Assembly: GCA_034401135.1 (NCBI GenBank)
Contig: JAWZSP010000004.1
Location: forward strand, 2,728,001 to 2,792,000
Source of the DNA: Volutella citrinella
Taxonomy: Eukaryota; Ascomycota; Sordariomycetes; Hypocreales; Nectriaceae
Length of the DNA stretch: 64,000 nt
Direction: 5' to 3'
Notes under the pieces: model-generated
Databases searched by the model: none
Seen by the model: the letters and a program-made list of their open reading frames with translations, nothing else
What the model was told of the DNA's origin: nothing
Shown: positions 11,727 to 23,558 of the stretch, piece after piece
Layout of the letters: every line of letters starts with the position of its first letter
Position numbering within the stretch: the first letter of the stretch is position 1
Made by a program: the position numbers and the translations under genes

Positions 11727-12710
11727 TGCGAGAGTGCGAGAGGAGCTGCGCAGCTTGCTGGACGGGATACAGTGTGTTTGGATGTTGGCACGGTCAATGT
11801 CGCGAGCTTATTTCAGGCGTTTTCCATTCGCCGTTTGCTATGCTGACCGGACCAGGCCCCCTAGCAGGCACTGCGGACAGGAGGGGGACTTGAGCCTTTG
11901 GGCGGCGCATGCGGCATGCAACAATGTGCCTCTGGGTCTCTCTGCCATTGAAAGATAACGCCTGAGGCATACCCGACCGGCGGGCTGATCCGTCTTGGAT
12001 CAGGCAAGGCGTTTGAAGGCCGTCCCCGGCTCCCGTGCCGACAGCAATCCCACGCTCCGTGCGTCCAACTTGCAACTCCCAGTTCCCTGGGGCGCCAATT
12101 GTGATGGACTTCTGTGTTGCGGCCCAAGTGAGCGGCGACCAATGGGACAGTCACTCTGGCCCCGAGCCCATATTTCAAATTGTCCAGCGCCCATACGTCG
12201 CGGCTCCGTCCAACTCTGAGCATGCTGCCGGATCGACAATTACCTAATGCCGCAACAGTGACGCACGCGGTGCAGTGCAGCAACCCTCACGACTGCTGTA
12301 GACACTCTAGGCCGACTTGAAACGAGGGCATACACAATGGCCACCTACTCGTGCTGTAGAACTATCATTGTGTGTTACGAACGGCCATTATTCCTAGCGG
12401 TGGCCGAGGCTGCCAGATGATTGGGGGAGTCTGCGTTGGTAGAGTGCGCACGCTAGCACTTTCTCTGGGCGGGTGAGCCAGGCACACGCAACTTAAAATG
12501 AGGTACCGACCGGTATGTAATGCAGAATGTCCCCTTGAAGCCAGCCCACCGGCGCGGGCCAAGAATGACGACACGGACTGGAGAGAGAGAGAGCAATGGC
12601 CCGAGATTGCCGTGCCCAGGAAGGGAGGTACTTAATAATTTACCTCCTGCTTATCCACCCAAGGCCCTGGCTGCCGAGCGAATTTTGCAAGTCGAGGCCG
12701 ATGGGATGAT

Positions 12711-12734
12711 GGGGGAGGAGGAGGAGGAGGAGGG
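12711..12734 (+). repeat. GGA microsatellite
   Basis: A run of GGA/GAG triplets following GGGG, purine-only over 24 bases. Confidence 0.8.
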
Positions 12735-13651
12735 GCTGCTGTTGTTGGGGCACGTCTGCATCTTGGTTCGCCCATCGGCTTATAATCTACCCAGATTTGC
12801 AAAGTGTAAGGCATCCTTCTGTTCAGCAAGGTAGGTCCGAATCATCCTCAACACCACTTAGCCCGCGCCCTGTTGCTGCGCTACTACGCATGGCTGCCCT
12901 GGGGATGTGTCTCGGTTCCCCGCGGGCGCCGGCCATTTGCCAAGAGGGCTTGGCTATGACATCGATTCCAACCTCTAGCGGCTCCTCTTTCAGGTCTCCT
13001 AGGCCATTTCCAGGCATCTTCCCAGGGCATTCGCACCTCGGCCGAGGTCACGTGGCAGCGTTGGGAGAGTGAACTTGTAACAGCCGATGCTGATTGGCTG
13101 CCCGGGCTACGCTCGGCAAATCACATGTGAACCGCGCTCGCACTTTGACGCCCTTGTTCATCTCCCACAGCGCACCGGACTGGGACCCTAGGATGCGTCG
13201 CTACAACTGTCCGGAGTATCGCCTACTGTTATAGGCGGATGGCTCTGTTGAGAAGCACAGGACGTTGCGGTGCAGAGACGCAGGTATGGGACGTCCTGCG
13301 GTGTATGCCCCGGATCTGCCGGGCCTCCCCAATGAATGACGGCTGATGGTGGCAATCTCACCTTTTCTTGGTTCCATCCATTGAGGCAGACAGCTGCCGT
13401 GTTACGCGTTGACACGCAGAGAGACGCGCCCTTGTGAGGAGAGTTGCATCCTGCCTCGTAGCGGCGCCTGCAGTTGGCTGGATGTGAGCTGCACCAGCCC
13501 GCGCTGTACTCAATTGGATTCTTCGTACTCCGTAGTATCAGCCCGGTAGGCAATGTAATGGTGTGAAGCCGAGACACGCGACAGGTTCCGTGGTAGCCAG
13601 CTGCAATACGCAACCTTACGCACAGGTGGTAATAATCAACTGCTCAGGTGC

Positions 13652-13685
13652 GCAGGTGCAGGCGCAGGCGCAGGCGCAGGCGCAG
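13652..13685 (+). repeat. GCAGGC hexamer tandem repeat
   Basis: One GCAGGT unit followed by four exact GCAGGC units and a partial copy. Confidence 0.9.
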
Positions 13686-14243
13686 CACAGGTGCGCGTGC
13701 AGCTGGGCTGGGAGCAAAAGTTGGGGTGCCCTGGGTCCCTGGAAATGGCCGATGGGCCTTGGTCCTTGGTTGAGTTAGCGGCGGGACGCTTTCCCAGTGC
13801 AAATCGATCCGATGCGAAATTTCCCCTTTTTGATGCGCGGCACCGCGACCAACTGGCCTTAACCAAAAATCTTGCTCCATTACTTCTTCCCTTCCTTTCC
13901 TTCCATCCCCCTCCCTTTCACTTCTCTTCCCCTTCCCTTTGCCCTTCGCAATCGCCATCTCCCAGGCCATTCGTTGCTGCCTCCCTTGCGAGCGCCTCTT
14001 CCTCCAGGCATCGTGTTCTCTTCTTCGTCGTTCCTTCCGATCCCTTTCACCAGTATCTCTCCCGGTCTCCCCGGCGTCGCCCTCGTCTCGCCCCGTCCGT
14101 CCCCGTGGTTGTCGTCGCGTCTCTCAAAAAGCCCGCGCGATCCGACCTCGCCCCGACGTTCCCGGCAGACTTAATTGAAGCGACCTCCCACTCCCGCAGG
14201 CCTCTATTCACGCTGCGCCTTCTCGACGTCCTGGTTGCCCATC

Positions 14244-15472
14244 ATGTCTGCCCCAGCTACCTTTTACGAGCAGCTGCCGCTGCCGACCATCGACCGACCC
14301 TTTGGCATCCACCTGTGGCCCATCTTCGACAAGGCATGGACTGCTTGCGTTGGCTACCCGGCCGACAAGTTCGAATTCATCCCCTTCGAGACGCCCATGT
14401 CAACCCTTAAGTCGACGTCTATCTTCATTGTCATCTATTACCTCGTCATCTTCGGTGGCCGCGAGGCCATGCGCAACCGCGAGCCGTTCAAGCTGAAGTC
14501 ACTCTTCCTCCTCCACAACCTCCTCTTGACGGTTGTCAGCGCCATCCTTCTTGCTCTTTACATTGAGGAGCTTCTCCCCACTGTCGTTCGTCATGGCATC
14601 TTCCATGCTATCTGCGCCTCTGAGGGCGGCTGGACCCAGCACCTCGTTGTCCTGTACTATGTAAGTGCTCAAGGTGCCGCCTGGTTGGCTGCTCTCCATG
14701 GAGACGACAAGATGCTAACCCTAGCTACAGCTCACCTACCTGACCAAGTACCTGGAGCTCCTTGACACCGTCTTCCTCTTCCTCAAGAAGAAGCCCCTCA
14801 GTACGTTGGACCTATGTTGAAGACGCGTAAAGCCTCGGTGCCAGCTAACCTGTGCCTCCTAGCCTTCCTCCACTGCTACCACCATGGTGCCACCGCCCTG
14901 CTCTGCTACACTCAGTTGGTTGGCTCTACCTCTGTCTCTTGGGTTCCCATCACTCTCAACCTCTTTGTCCACGTCGTCATGTACTGGTACTACTTCCAGA
15001 GTGCCCGTGGTATCCGCATCTGGTGGAAGGAGTGGGTTACCCGCATCCAGATCATCCAGTTCATCATCGATCTCGGTAAGTCACATTATGCACACCCCTG
15101 TCGCTACGAGAAGTGTTCGCTGACAATGCGCTAGGCTTCGTCTACTTTGCCTCGTACACCTACTTCACGTCCACGTACTTCCCTTGGATGCCCAACGCTG
15201 GCGAATGCGCCGGTGAGGAATTCGCCGCCTTCTCCGGCATTGCCATCCTCAGCTCCTACCTCGTTCTCTTCATTTCCTTTTATCTCGCCACATACAAGAA
15301 GGGAGGCAAGGGCTCCAACACCCGCAAGTCTCTGCGCCGCATGTCGCAGGCTCCCCTTCCCGACCCCTTGGTCCACGCCACCACCCCCGTCAAGAGCAAC
15401 GGCACCAGCAACGGCGCCACTACCACCGGTGCCAAGACGAACGGTGTTTCCACCCGATCCCGAAAGGCCTAA
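14244..15472 (+). CDS. Very-long-chain fatty acid elongase, ELO/GNS1/SUR4 family
   Basis: The condensing enzyme (3-ketoacyl-CoA synthase) of microsomal fatty acid elongation, a multispanning ER protein. Four exons: 14244-14660, 14731-14800, 14863-15075 and 15135-15472, giving 345 aa. The family signature HxxHH is seen at residues 166-170 (LHCYHHGAT), preceded by [16 protein letters not shown] and followed by [12 protein letters not shown], both ELO landmarks. About seven hydrophobic helices can be read. The C-terminus is Lys/Ser/Thr-rich low complexity and ends in SRKA, with basic residues that could serve ER retrieval. The start follows a long CT-rich leader and is the first ATG giving the usual ELO N-terminus. 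Introns are 59-70 nt with CTAAC or CTGAC branch-like sites. Whether it corresponds to yeast Elo2 or Elo3 cannot be decided by eye. Confidence 0.95.
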
Positions 15473-18400
15473 GCAAAGCCGTAGGCGATGCCTAATCGCA
15501 AAGCCGGGCTTGACGAATGCTGCCGCCTTCGACCCTAGACTTCTGTGTCCTAGACGCGCCTTTATGCACAAGAATCGTACTCTACGAAGCCACGCGATAC
15601 AGGCTTACTATTGGCGAATGGCTAGATGAAACTTGTTGGGGACTGTCCGGTCGAAACGTATATATGCATATTCTTTGGAGAAATTTGTGTTTCAAATCTC
15701 ACGCAATTCAGTCATGGCCCCAAGCCGGGGCTGATTCAGCGTGGGTGGTAATATCGCGCTCGAAAGGGACAGTCATGTCATGACGTGGAGGTTGACGAAG
15801 GTCTTGCGTCTCTTTTTTTTTATTGCGTGTTTTCCCCGGCGAACATGGGGCATATTGGGGCAGGACGGCAGGGCAGGGTTATGGGACAAAAGAGTGTCGA
15901 AGTTGCTACTTGTGACGAACGCTGCGATCCGTCCTGGGCTATGACGATGTACCTAGTATCCTTGTAATCACCTTCGCAGACTATGTATGATAGAAACAAT
16001 TGAGCCCCCGCCTCTGGAGGTTAGCTAAATCCAGGCGGCGGTAATTAGATGATGGTAATTGATGCATCTGTTTAGTAGCGATCGTTTATTTCAAGACCTC
16101 AGCGATAATACAAGGTGACTAGGAGAAGGCGAACTAGGTCGAATTACCGGCTTCTATTCAACGGCACAAAGAAACGACTCACCTCTGCATGCTGGGAATG
16201 ATTTACTTGATGGTCAACAAATTCTCAACATGCCTACTGCCATCACCATGTGTCAATGGGAATCCGGCTGCCTTGTGCCATTCGGCCATGGCTTGTCTCG
16301 AGGCGACAATAATCAGCCACTCTTGAGGCTTCGGGATGGCTTGGCATGATCATATCATGACTCCCGCCGAGAGAGGCCATCTCGCTCGTTGGCAAATATG
16401 CGGGGGGGGGGCAAGTTTCATCAACTGGACACCTCATGCAATGCAAGGTGCATGCAGTGTGAACCGTTGGGAGGCATCGAGGAACAGTGCCAAGAGCAGG
16501 GAACACGGGATGGGGTCGAGGACCGCCAAGGCATTGGTTGTGGTGTGTTATCCCAGATAGCCAACAACCCAAAAAAAGAAACATGGCGCGCGCTAAGCGT
16601 GCCACGGGGACCCAGAGTTTGGGAGTGGCAGCGAGCCTGTCTGTGGCCGTTTGATTCCATCTCAGGATGACGAACGGAGGTGAAGTTGGGCATGAAGACT
16701 GAAGAGCAGTAGTCACTTCTCAGAGCCGCCCTGACCGCCAGTTCAGCTCTGGCTACGAGCTAGACTTGCGCGACGCACTACTGGCTACCTAGCAGAGATG
16801 GCTGTTGACGTGGGACTGGCTGCTATACTACGTATTGTATGCTTACCTATCATACTAATGAAAGTGCAGCGTCAATGTAGCATCGCAGAAGGGGGAGGCT
16901 ACGGGGAAGGGTGAAGGGAAAGGGAAAGGGGAAAGGGGGAAAGGGGTCGCTGATCGCTGACTACTGAACTCCTAAGATTCTAGGTATGGTGGATTGGTGT
17001 GTGTTCCCGTGCTAGCGTCTTTGGAGGGCATTCGAATATTAGAGACTGATTCACTGAAAGGGCACTTTTTGCTGCTCTTCAGGAGGATTTGGTGTGGCAT
17101 CCATATACGTAGTGTGTCCGCTATAGGCAGCCCGTTTGGTGACGGATCCAGGGCTGGAAGCTACTTTTAGAGTGCTTGACATCCCTGAAACCCCTAGAGC
17201 TGCCGAGGTGGCTGTCATAATCCTCCCGTGGAAAGAGCAAGGACTAGGCAGGCCCGGTTTGAGATGATGCAGTCAGTATTAGATGGGATTGCGTGCGGAT
17301 CTGACCTGGAGCCGGGTTGTGCAAGCGATGTCGTGGGCTGTTGGTGGCGTTGATAGTTGACAAGACGGTTGGAAACAGAAACAAAAGCACATGCAAGGAT
17401 CATCCAAGTGCAGGAAACAAACCTCTCGTCAGAGGGCGCATCAAGTGTCAATCAACAGGAATGCCTCCGACTGGCCTTGGGTGGCGTTCGAATTGGGCTT
17501 CTCTAACACTCAATCGGAAACATAGCCCTAGCAGACAGGCTCGAAACGGGACGGCGGCGATGGAGGTAGACCGTATGGCGGCCCGGACGGGCCATGCATC
17601 ATAAGGTAGTAAGGTAGGTAGCCGTAGACTGGAGGACGAATTGATTGACTGACGACTGTTTGACCATTGATGGTCTGCCAGACTCCCACCCATTCCCTGC
17701 ACCATGACACTCACTGCCTACAAGATGCAAAAGTGCCGGTATATTCTGGCAGCAAGCACATCCAACTGCGTCGAGGTTGGGGGTCCAAGCGTTGGCGATC
17801 TCTGATGCAGAGGCTAGCAGTTTCAGAATGTGCCTGGGGTCGGCTCGCTTGCTTACCTTCAATAGTCCTGCTCCCCAATAACGAGAACGGCGGGCATCGT
17901 CAATTAATCCTCCTTGCAACCAGGTGGCCAACGGCAACAGAGCAGTCAGCCAACAGCCCCTGCGCAATTTGCTAGGCCGACGGCAGTTTGGGGCTAGGCT
18001 GGAGGGAGGATCAAGCCCGTTGGTCACGCTGCCGCACCAAGCCCAGCAGCGCTGTTACAGAGCTCGGGGCAGGATCCGCCCCCCGTGGCGGCGTTCTTAT
18101 GGGCCCCCGGCAGCTAAACTTAGCCCGCTAGCAAGGCCCGCCAATCGATCAGCCGCAGGCGTCACACACCTGTGAATTGCACCGGAATTCTAAGCCGTAG
18201 GAGCCAACGGGACATTACTACTCTAGTACTGAGAGCCTGCCCGAGGAGCAGCAAGAGGCATAGATGGAGCAGAGCCCCAAACAGCATCGCCCCAGCGCTT
18301 AAAAAACAGAGGGGAGTGGCCTCAGAGACTCCTGAGAGACTGACTTATGAGCTTGTACAACAGACGGACATCCGTCAATGTCCGAGCTGGTCGCTCGCAG

Positions 18401-19194
18401 TTCTGGAGCAACCTCCCATCCATCCACTGGCACGCCGCACTACAACCCCCAAGACCCCCCCGGCTGGCCAGCCCCACCACCCACAACCGCCACTACAGCC
18501 CAGGGCCCCAGCGCCGCCCAGCTCGGCCTAGTCACTCGCTGCGGGGCAGGGGCCGCATTCCCCATGCATCAATGTTCCAATCCATTCCCCACGACGGCTT
18601 GTCCACAGGCGCGAAACACCTCGCCCAAAGGACCCGAACACCACTTCTTGGGCCTCGCTCGTCGTCTCGTTTCTGCGCCAGCTCCCACTCATCCTCTCCA
18701 AACCTCCGACCGTACGTCCATGCCCCTGCCGCCCTGCTCACTGCAGGCGGCTGCTGTCTGTTGTCCGCTGGCTGTCGTCTAACCTCCATCTTCGGAAAAG
18801 GAACACAAGCATCCTGGATCCCAGTCCGTAGGCGCCCAGCTGCCGCTCTGGCCAACAGTCAGACGCCCGCCTCGAGCCTCATCCACTGCTAGCGTCTCTT
18901 TCTGTGTTGGGCTTCCAGGCCGTCACCGAGGGCACGGGGCCGGTCGTTGATAATCCTCTCAGCCCTCGCTCTAGGGCCCGTCACTCTCCCTTGGCCACCT
19001 TGGCCATATATCCAGACTCTCACCTCTTCACCCTCGCTGCTGCCCATCCTCCCCGTTCCCTTCTTCGCATTTCCGCCCTTGTCCTCGATTCGCCGCCTCC
19101 GCAGCCTGGGCTCCTCTCTCGTTAGCCTTCTCCGTCGCGTTGTCGCGCAAACATCGATTCAACCCCATCTGGCCACCGCCGCCCAATTTCCAGT
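15473..19194. other. Intergenic region between ELO and first F-box gene
   Basis: About 3.7 kb with no convincing gene. Includes a purine tract with five regularly spaced G-runs (16913-16946) and a C/T-rich, proline-frame-like stretch at about 18380-19190 that is probably promoter and leader of the F-box gene. Confidence 0.5.
16913..16946 (+). repeat. G-run/AAA purine tract, predicted G-quadruplex
   Basis: From 16915 the sequence has five G-runs of 3, 3, 4, 5 and 4 bases, each separated by AAA. This satisfies the usual G3+ with loops of 1-7 rule several times over. Confidence 0.8.
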
Positions 19195-21151
19195 ATGCGC
19201 TTCTCCTTCAGGCGCCGCAGCAAGAAGCACACATCCAGCGCCTCTGGCCCGGATCTCGCCTTCCCTGAGAAACTGCGCTCCCCCTCCCCACCGCTGTCGC
19301 CGCCCTCGTACCGATCCTCCCAGCTGCTAGCTCTCTTTCCTCCTGCTGTCCTCGAGCGCATATTCTCCTTCGTTTGCCCGCATGCCCACGACGAAACCTA
19401 CGATACATGCGAGGGCAGCGCCAACGAGACGGGCTGCATGCTCTGCGACCTCCGCGACTTGTCGCATTGTGTCCAGGTCTGCCGTGGCTGGAAATGGAGC
19501 GCCGTGAAGGTCTTGTAAGCTCAGTGCCCTTTTCCACCCCCTCGGCACCTTTCGTCGCAATGTGCTGCCCACGAAGGTTGCATGCAGATTGCTTATGAGC
19601 CGGCTAACCACCAAGCACAGATATCACAGCGTCAGGATTGACGCCGTGCACTACTGCCCCCGCGAGGCCTGGCTGGCCGAACGCCGCAAGAAAACGTCCC
19701 GCTTCGATCGCAACGGCATCCCAGAGGATCCTGGCCAGGCCCGCCTCCGCCTGTTCCGCCGAACTGTCCGAGATGACCCAACTCGAATTGGCAAGCTCGT
19801 CCTCTTTCTGAAGCTCCCCTACATGCTCCGCGAGTCTTCCCAAGTTGAACTTGCCCAGACCATCGCCGTCCTACCCAACCTGCGCTATGTCGACCTCCCC
19901 GAAGGCATGTTCCGAGACGACCCCGTGTATGCAACGCTACGACTCGAGGTGCAGGCCCGCTGCCCAGGCTTGCGGAAAATGACATATAATGGAGGCTCCG
20001 AGCGCAGTTTTGCCATGCTCGCTACAGGCCAGGTCTGGCCATACCTCGAGGTCCTCGAGCTTAACAACTTGAACATCGACCCCGTCACTATCCGAGGCGT
20101 TCTTGGCTGTCTCGCCAACTTGCAGGCTCTGAAGGTCTCGGAGACGCCAACCTTTGCTGACGAGGTGTTGTCATCGTCTGATGGCCTCCCCACCCTTCCC
20201 CCACTCAAGGAACTCGTCATCAAGGATGCGGGCAAAATCACCATGCGCGGCATAGTCGAGTACCTGGCCTGGCAGGAAACACAGCAGGCTCTCAAAGTGT
20301 TAACGTTGCACGACACGGGAGTGCATCCTGTGAATCTACAGGAGATTCTCACCATGGCAACGTCCCTCAAGACGCTTGCTATTCAGACCAGAGTGGTGGA
20401 TCAGTTCCCCAACTCGCCCAACCCGCGGCCCATCGCATCACGATCACTAGAGACGCTCCGCTTCGAGGTCTCCGGGCCCTCCTCTCCAGGCCCATTCGCC
20501 AACGTTGCAGCAGGATACTACTCATATCTGGCAACGTCTATCCTTTCAGGCGGCTTGCCTAGCCTTCGCCGGTTGTATGTCCATGACGACTCATTCCCTG
20601 ATCAGCTGCAAGGGCTCCCTCCACCCAATGCGGCTTTTGCGGGTGGTCATACACGAACCGGCTCCGGAGCATCGACGAAATCGACTCCAGGCTTCAGTCT
20701 GTCGCCAGCCTCGAACCACCTCTCCCCGTTCCCCGCCCCCCCGAGGCCCATGTCGAATGTGCCCGCTCCCCAGAAGAATCGGCTGAGCTCCAACAACCCG
20801 TTTGCCTCTCGAGGCCCAACCGGGCCCGGACCGACACACACGCTCGAAGTCTTCACCAAGAGCGACGAGTTCGGCAAGTGGAACTTTGCTCGTATTGACC
20901 CCGTCATCGCCTCCGCAGCGCCCTCCCGTCGTCCGGTCAGTAGCTATGGGCTTGCGGCCGACGTGGCTGGGTCAGGCTGGGATCGGGGCGATGCACGTCG
21001 CAGCATCATGGTCGGTAACGGAGCAGGAACTTTCCTAGCTATTCCGGGGCAAGAGAAGAGCTGCGGCATGGACAGCGGGCTGTCCGACCCCTTGAGGCCT
21101 CGCAGCAGCGGAGGCGATATGCGACGCAGCCGAGACCTGTGGGACTACTAA
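19195..21151 (+). CDS. F-box protein with leucine-rich-repeat-like region
   Basis: Two exons, 19195-19514 and 19621-21151 (intron 106 nt with CTAAC near the acceptor), giving 616 aa. The N-terminus is basic (MRFSFRRRSKKH). Residues about 43-112 form an F-box-like segment, LLALFPPAVLERIFSFVCP, then a Cys-containing insert, then LRDLSHCVQVCRGWKWSAVKVLYHSVRID. Residues about 180-360 contain leucine-rich blocks (LPNLRYVDLPEG, LEVLELNNLNI, LANLQALKVSE) typical of substrate-recognition regions of SCF ubiquitin ligases. Residues about 400-500 are Ser/Pro-rich, and the tail is Gly/Arg-rich. It would link a target to Skp1-Cullin1; the target is unknown. It lies 985 bases upstream of a second, unrelated F-box gene on the same strand. 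Confidence 0.85.
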
Positions 21152-22136
21152 CGGTCAACTATACGGGATGCAAGCTGCGGCTTTCTTGACCGGCATAGCT
21201 GCATATACAAGGCTGCTTGGCGTGGATGAGGTACGACAGACCCAGCGAGGAAAAGCCGCCTGTCCTTTTGCCGGCCCATGACGCCGCCAGACCTGGATTG
21301 CAACACCGTCTTTCGCGGGGCTCGAAAACGGTTGGCGCCAATTTTTTTCTCTCACCAGGACTGATTTTTTATTTTTATTTGATTCCTTAGCCGAAATGTA
21401 CGGAAGAGGACAGGCATGTAGGACAGAAGCCTGGAAACGGCGCGACGAGACAAAAGGACTGCGGCTGTGAGAGGCACATTCTGAATGAACAATCAAGACA
21501 CGAAATACCCGAGTAGCACGGAGGCAGAGGAACAATTTGGTTCGTTTTTGTTACAGACTTAGTAAAGTTTACATGAATGGTAATGCTATTCGCTCCTTGA
21601 CCCATTGCCTGCTGGATGAAGGGGCGTGTAAGCCGCTTGTGTGGCGTCTTCGTGGCTCCTGGTTGGGGCAAAGGAGAGCCCCCAGTCATGGCAGCCGGCT
21701 CGAGTCAGTCGTACAATGGACGAGGTGAACAATCGATGGGCAAGGGCATTCTTGGCGGGCCGACGGAGCGAGGGCACTCGAGTGTTTGGCAGCCAGATGT
21801 GATCGTGGCTCCGGGACCTGCACGGTTCCTCGCGAGATGTGACTTGTTGCAGCGCACCGACCGCAATCTGGAACAAGGATATCAATCCTCATACAGCTCC
21901 ATGCCATCTGAAGATGGGTTCCCACAGGAAGCAGACACTAGACTCGCTACGGCATCCGTGGCCTGGGCTGCAATGGGGCTCAGCCGGGTCCTTATAATCA
22001 CGTGTGGCTGAGCCTCTCTCGACCAGCAGGACCACCTGTTGCCTAAAACTCCTTCCTGTGAGGATTTTTAGGACAGCAACAAGGACATGAACATCTCTTT
22101 GGCTTGTGAAAATCACGTCTTTCTCCATTTTGAGCC
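21152..22136. other. Intergenic region between the two F-box genes
   Basis: About 985 bases. Likely 3' end of the first gene and promoter of the second. No additional coding or RNA feature is seen. Confidence 0.5.
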
Positions 22137-23558
22137 ATGGCTTCGCCGATCCTGGCCTGTCCACAGGAGCTCATCAACTCCATCATCCAACTCCTCAGCT
22201 TGGGCGACATATGCCATCTCCGCCTGACCTGCACCACACTTGCGGCCAAGTGCTTTTCCCACGTGTCTCGGAATTTCGGCTTCTCGAAGCAAGTCTATCT
22301 TACCGTCAGCTCCCTTGAGAAGTTCATTCTGGAGACACAGCTCAGCGGTTTTGGATCCCTCGTTGAGCAAGTGTCCTTGACGGGTGTCGCTAGTACCTAT
22401 GGTAAGGCTAATGAGGATGCCGTCACGGCTGGAGAAGGTGAAGACGAGGAAGACGAAGAAGAGATTGCAAGGTACCAGTTGCTTGTCCGAGTCCTCAATG
22501 GCATCGCAAGGCAAAAGGCCAACTCTACCCTTCCTTCGCTTGCCGTCCGAGCTGGCAAGCTCCAAGACGACGGTCATGTTGTGCTACATCCACCCCGAGA
22601 CAAGCTGGTTTGGATAGATAACCGCTGCGCAAAAGGGACGCTCAAGTTGGTTCTTCGCGCATTGGCTGCCAGCGACCTGAGAGTGCAAGCACTCCATATT
22701 TTTAACGACCCGGGCCTGAAAGCATGCGCTCAAGTCAGCCCTCCCTGGTATGCAGCTGATCGGGCAGACCCGCCGCGGCCCAAATGCCATGTCGGGTTTT
22801 GCAGATACGAAACGATGCAAAACCACTACAATATTGCCAGCGACGATCTCAGCCAACTGGATTGGAGTGCCACTGAACTTCACGAGTCCTTGGCCTCAAC
22901 GCTCAAGTCGCTGTCGATAAGTCTGCGAACTCCGGGCGATTACTCCCATTACTACAATCTCCCAGCAGAGCAAGAGCGCATCTTGAGAAAGGCGAGCTAC
23001 TCCGGCTTGGCCCAAATCCTTGCGCTATGCCCTCAACTGGAAACCCTAGAAGTGCATTATCGCCATCAAGTTTACCCGAGCCCTGCCCGGGTGACGGCAG
23101 TCAAGTCCATTCTGGAGCACATCGTAAAGCTGGAGCGGCTTCCGAATCTGAAAAAATGTTCTTTTCGCGGGGTTCCCGTCCGTCATACGGATCTCCTCGA
23201 GTTCTTGAAGCGGACCAATATCCATGACCTTTTCCTGCAGAACATATATACAGAGGCAATGGGATGGAAGCCAGTCTTTGATCACTGTACTAGTGAAGCA
23301 TCGAGTATCACCGCCTTTTGCTTTGACAAGCTCAAAGAGATCCATCCAGACGATTTACGACGTCAAGTTGAATATTATGGCGAAGGTCGTACCACCATAG
23401 GCAACCATTACGGTCGGGGCTGTTGCTTGACCCGGAGCGGGGTGAAGGCCAAGCAACCGATTCGCTGGACAATCCAACGACAGAATAAGCGTGTAGGAGG
23501 TTCCGCCCTATTTTATTCATGGACTCGATACTATGTCGAAGCAAACGGGCACTCATAG
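22137..23558 (+). CDS. F-box protein, single exon
   Basis: A 473-aa frame without introns. Residues 6-45 form a clear F-box (CPQELINSIIQLLSLGDICHL, then RLTCTTLAAKCFSHVSRNF). An acidic run of Glu/Asp at about residues 98-113 separates it from a C-terminal half with leucine-rich segments (LESLASTLKSLSISLR-like, LAQILALCPQLETLEVHYR). It probably recruits an unknown protein to an SCF ubiquitin ligase. There is no clear sequence likeness to the F-box gene immediately upstream, so this is not an obvious tandem duplication. Many filamentous fungi have large families of such F-box proteins of unknown function. The start is the first ATG of the frame and places the F-box at the very N-terminus, as usual. 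Confidence 0.85.
   Translation: MASPILACPQELINSIIQLLSLGDICHLRLTCTTLAAKCFSHVSRNFGFSKQVYLTVSSLEKFILETQLSGFGSLVEQVSLTGVASTYGKANEDAVTAGEGEDEEDEEEIARYQLLVRVLNGIARQKANSTLPSLAVRAGKLQDDGHVVLHPPRDKLVWIDNRCAKGTLKLVLRALAASDLRVQALHIFNDPGLKACAQVSPPWYAADRADPPRPKCHVGFCRYETMQNHYNIASDDLSQLDWSATELHESLASTLKSLSISLRTPGDYSHYYNLPAEQERILRKASYSGLAQILALCPQLETLEVHYRHQVYPSPARVTAVKSILEHIVKLERLPNLKKCSFRGVPVRHTDLLEFLKRTNIHDLFLQNIYTEAMGWKPVFDHCTSEASSITAFCFDKLKEIHPDDLRRQVEYYGEGRTTIGNHYGRGCCLTRSGVKAKQPIRWTIQRQNKRVGGSALFYSWTRYYVEANGHS

Larger units (their letters stand above)
11511..14243. other. Divergent intergenic region, COX6 / ELO elongase
   Basis: About 2.7 kb. Holds a GGA-rich tract (12711-12734), a GCAGGC tandem repeat (13652-13685), and a strongly pyrimidine-rich leader (about 13880-14130) before the elongase start. 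No other gene is supported. Confidence 0.55.

Noticed and set aside
18347..18892. 181-codon Pro/Ser-rich plus-strand frame
   Set aside because: Lies in the CT-rich promoter and leader of the F-box gene and has overlapping equivalents in other frames.
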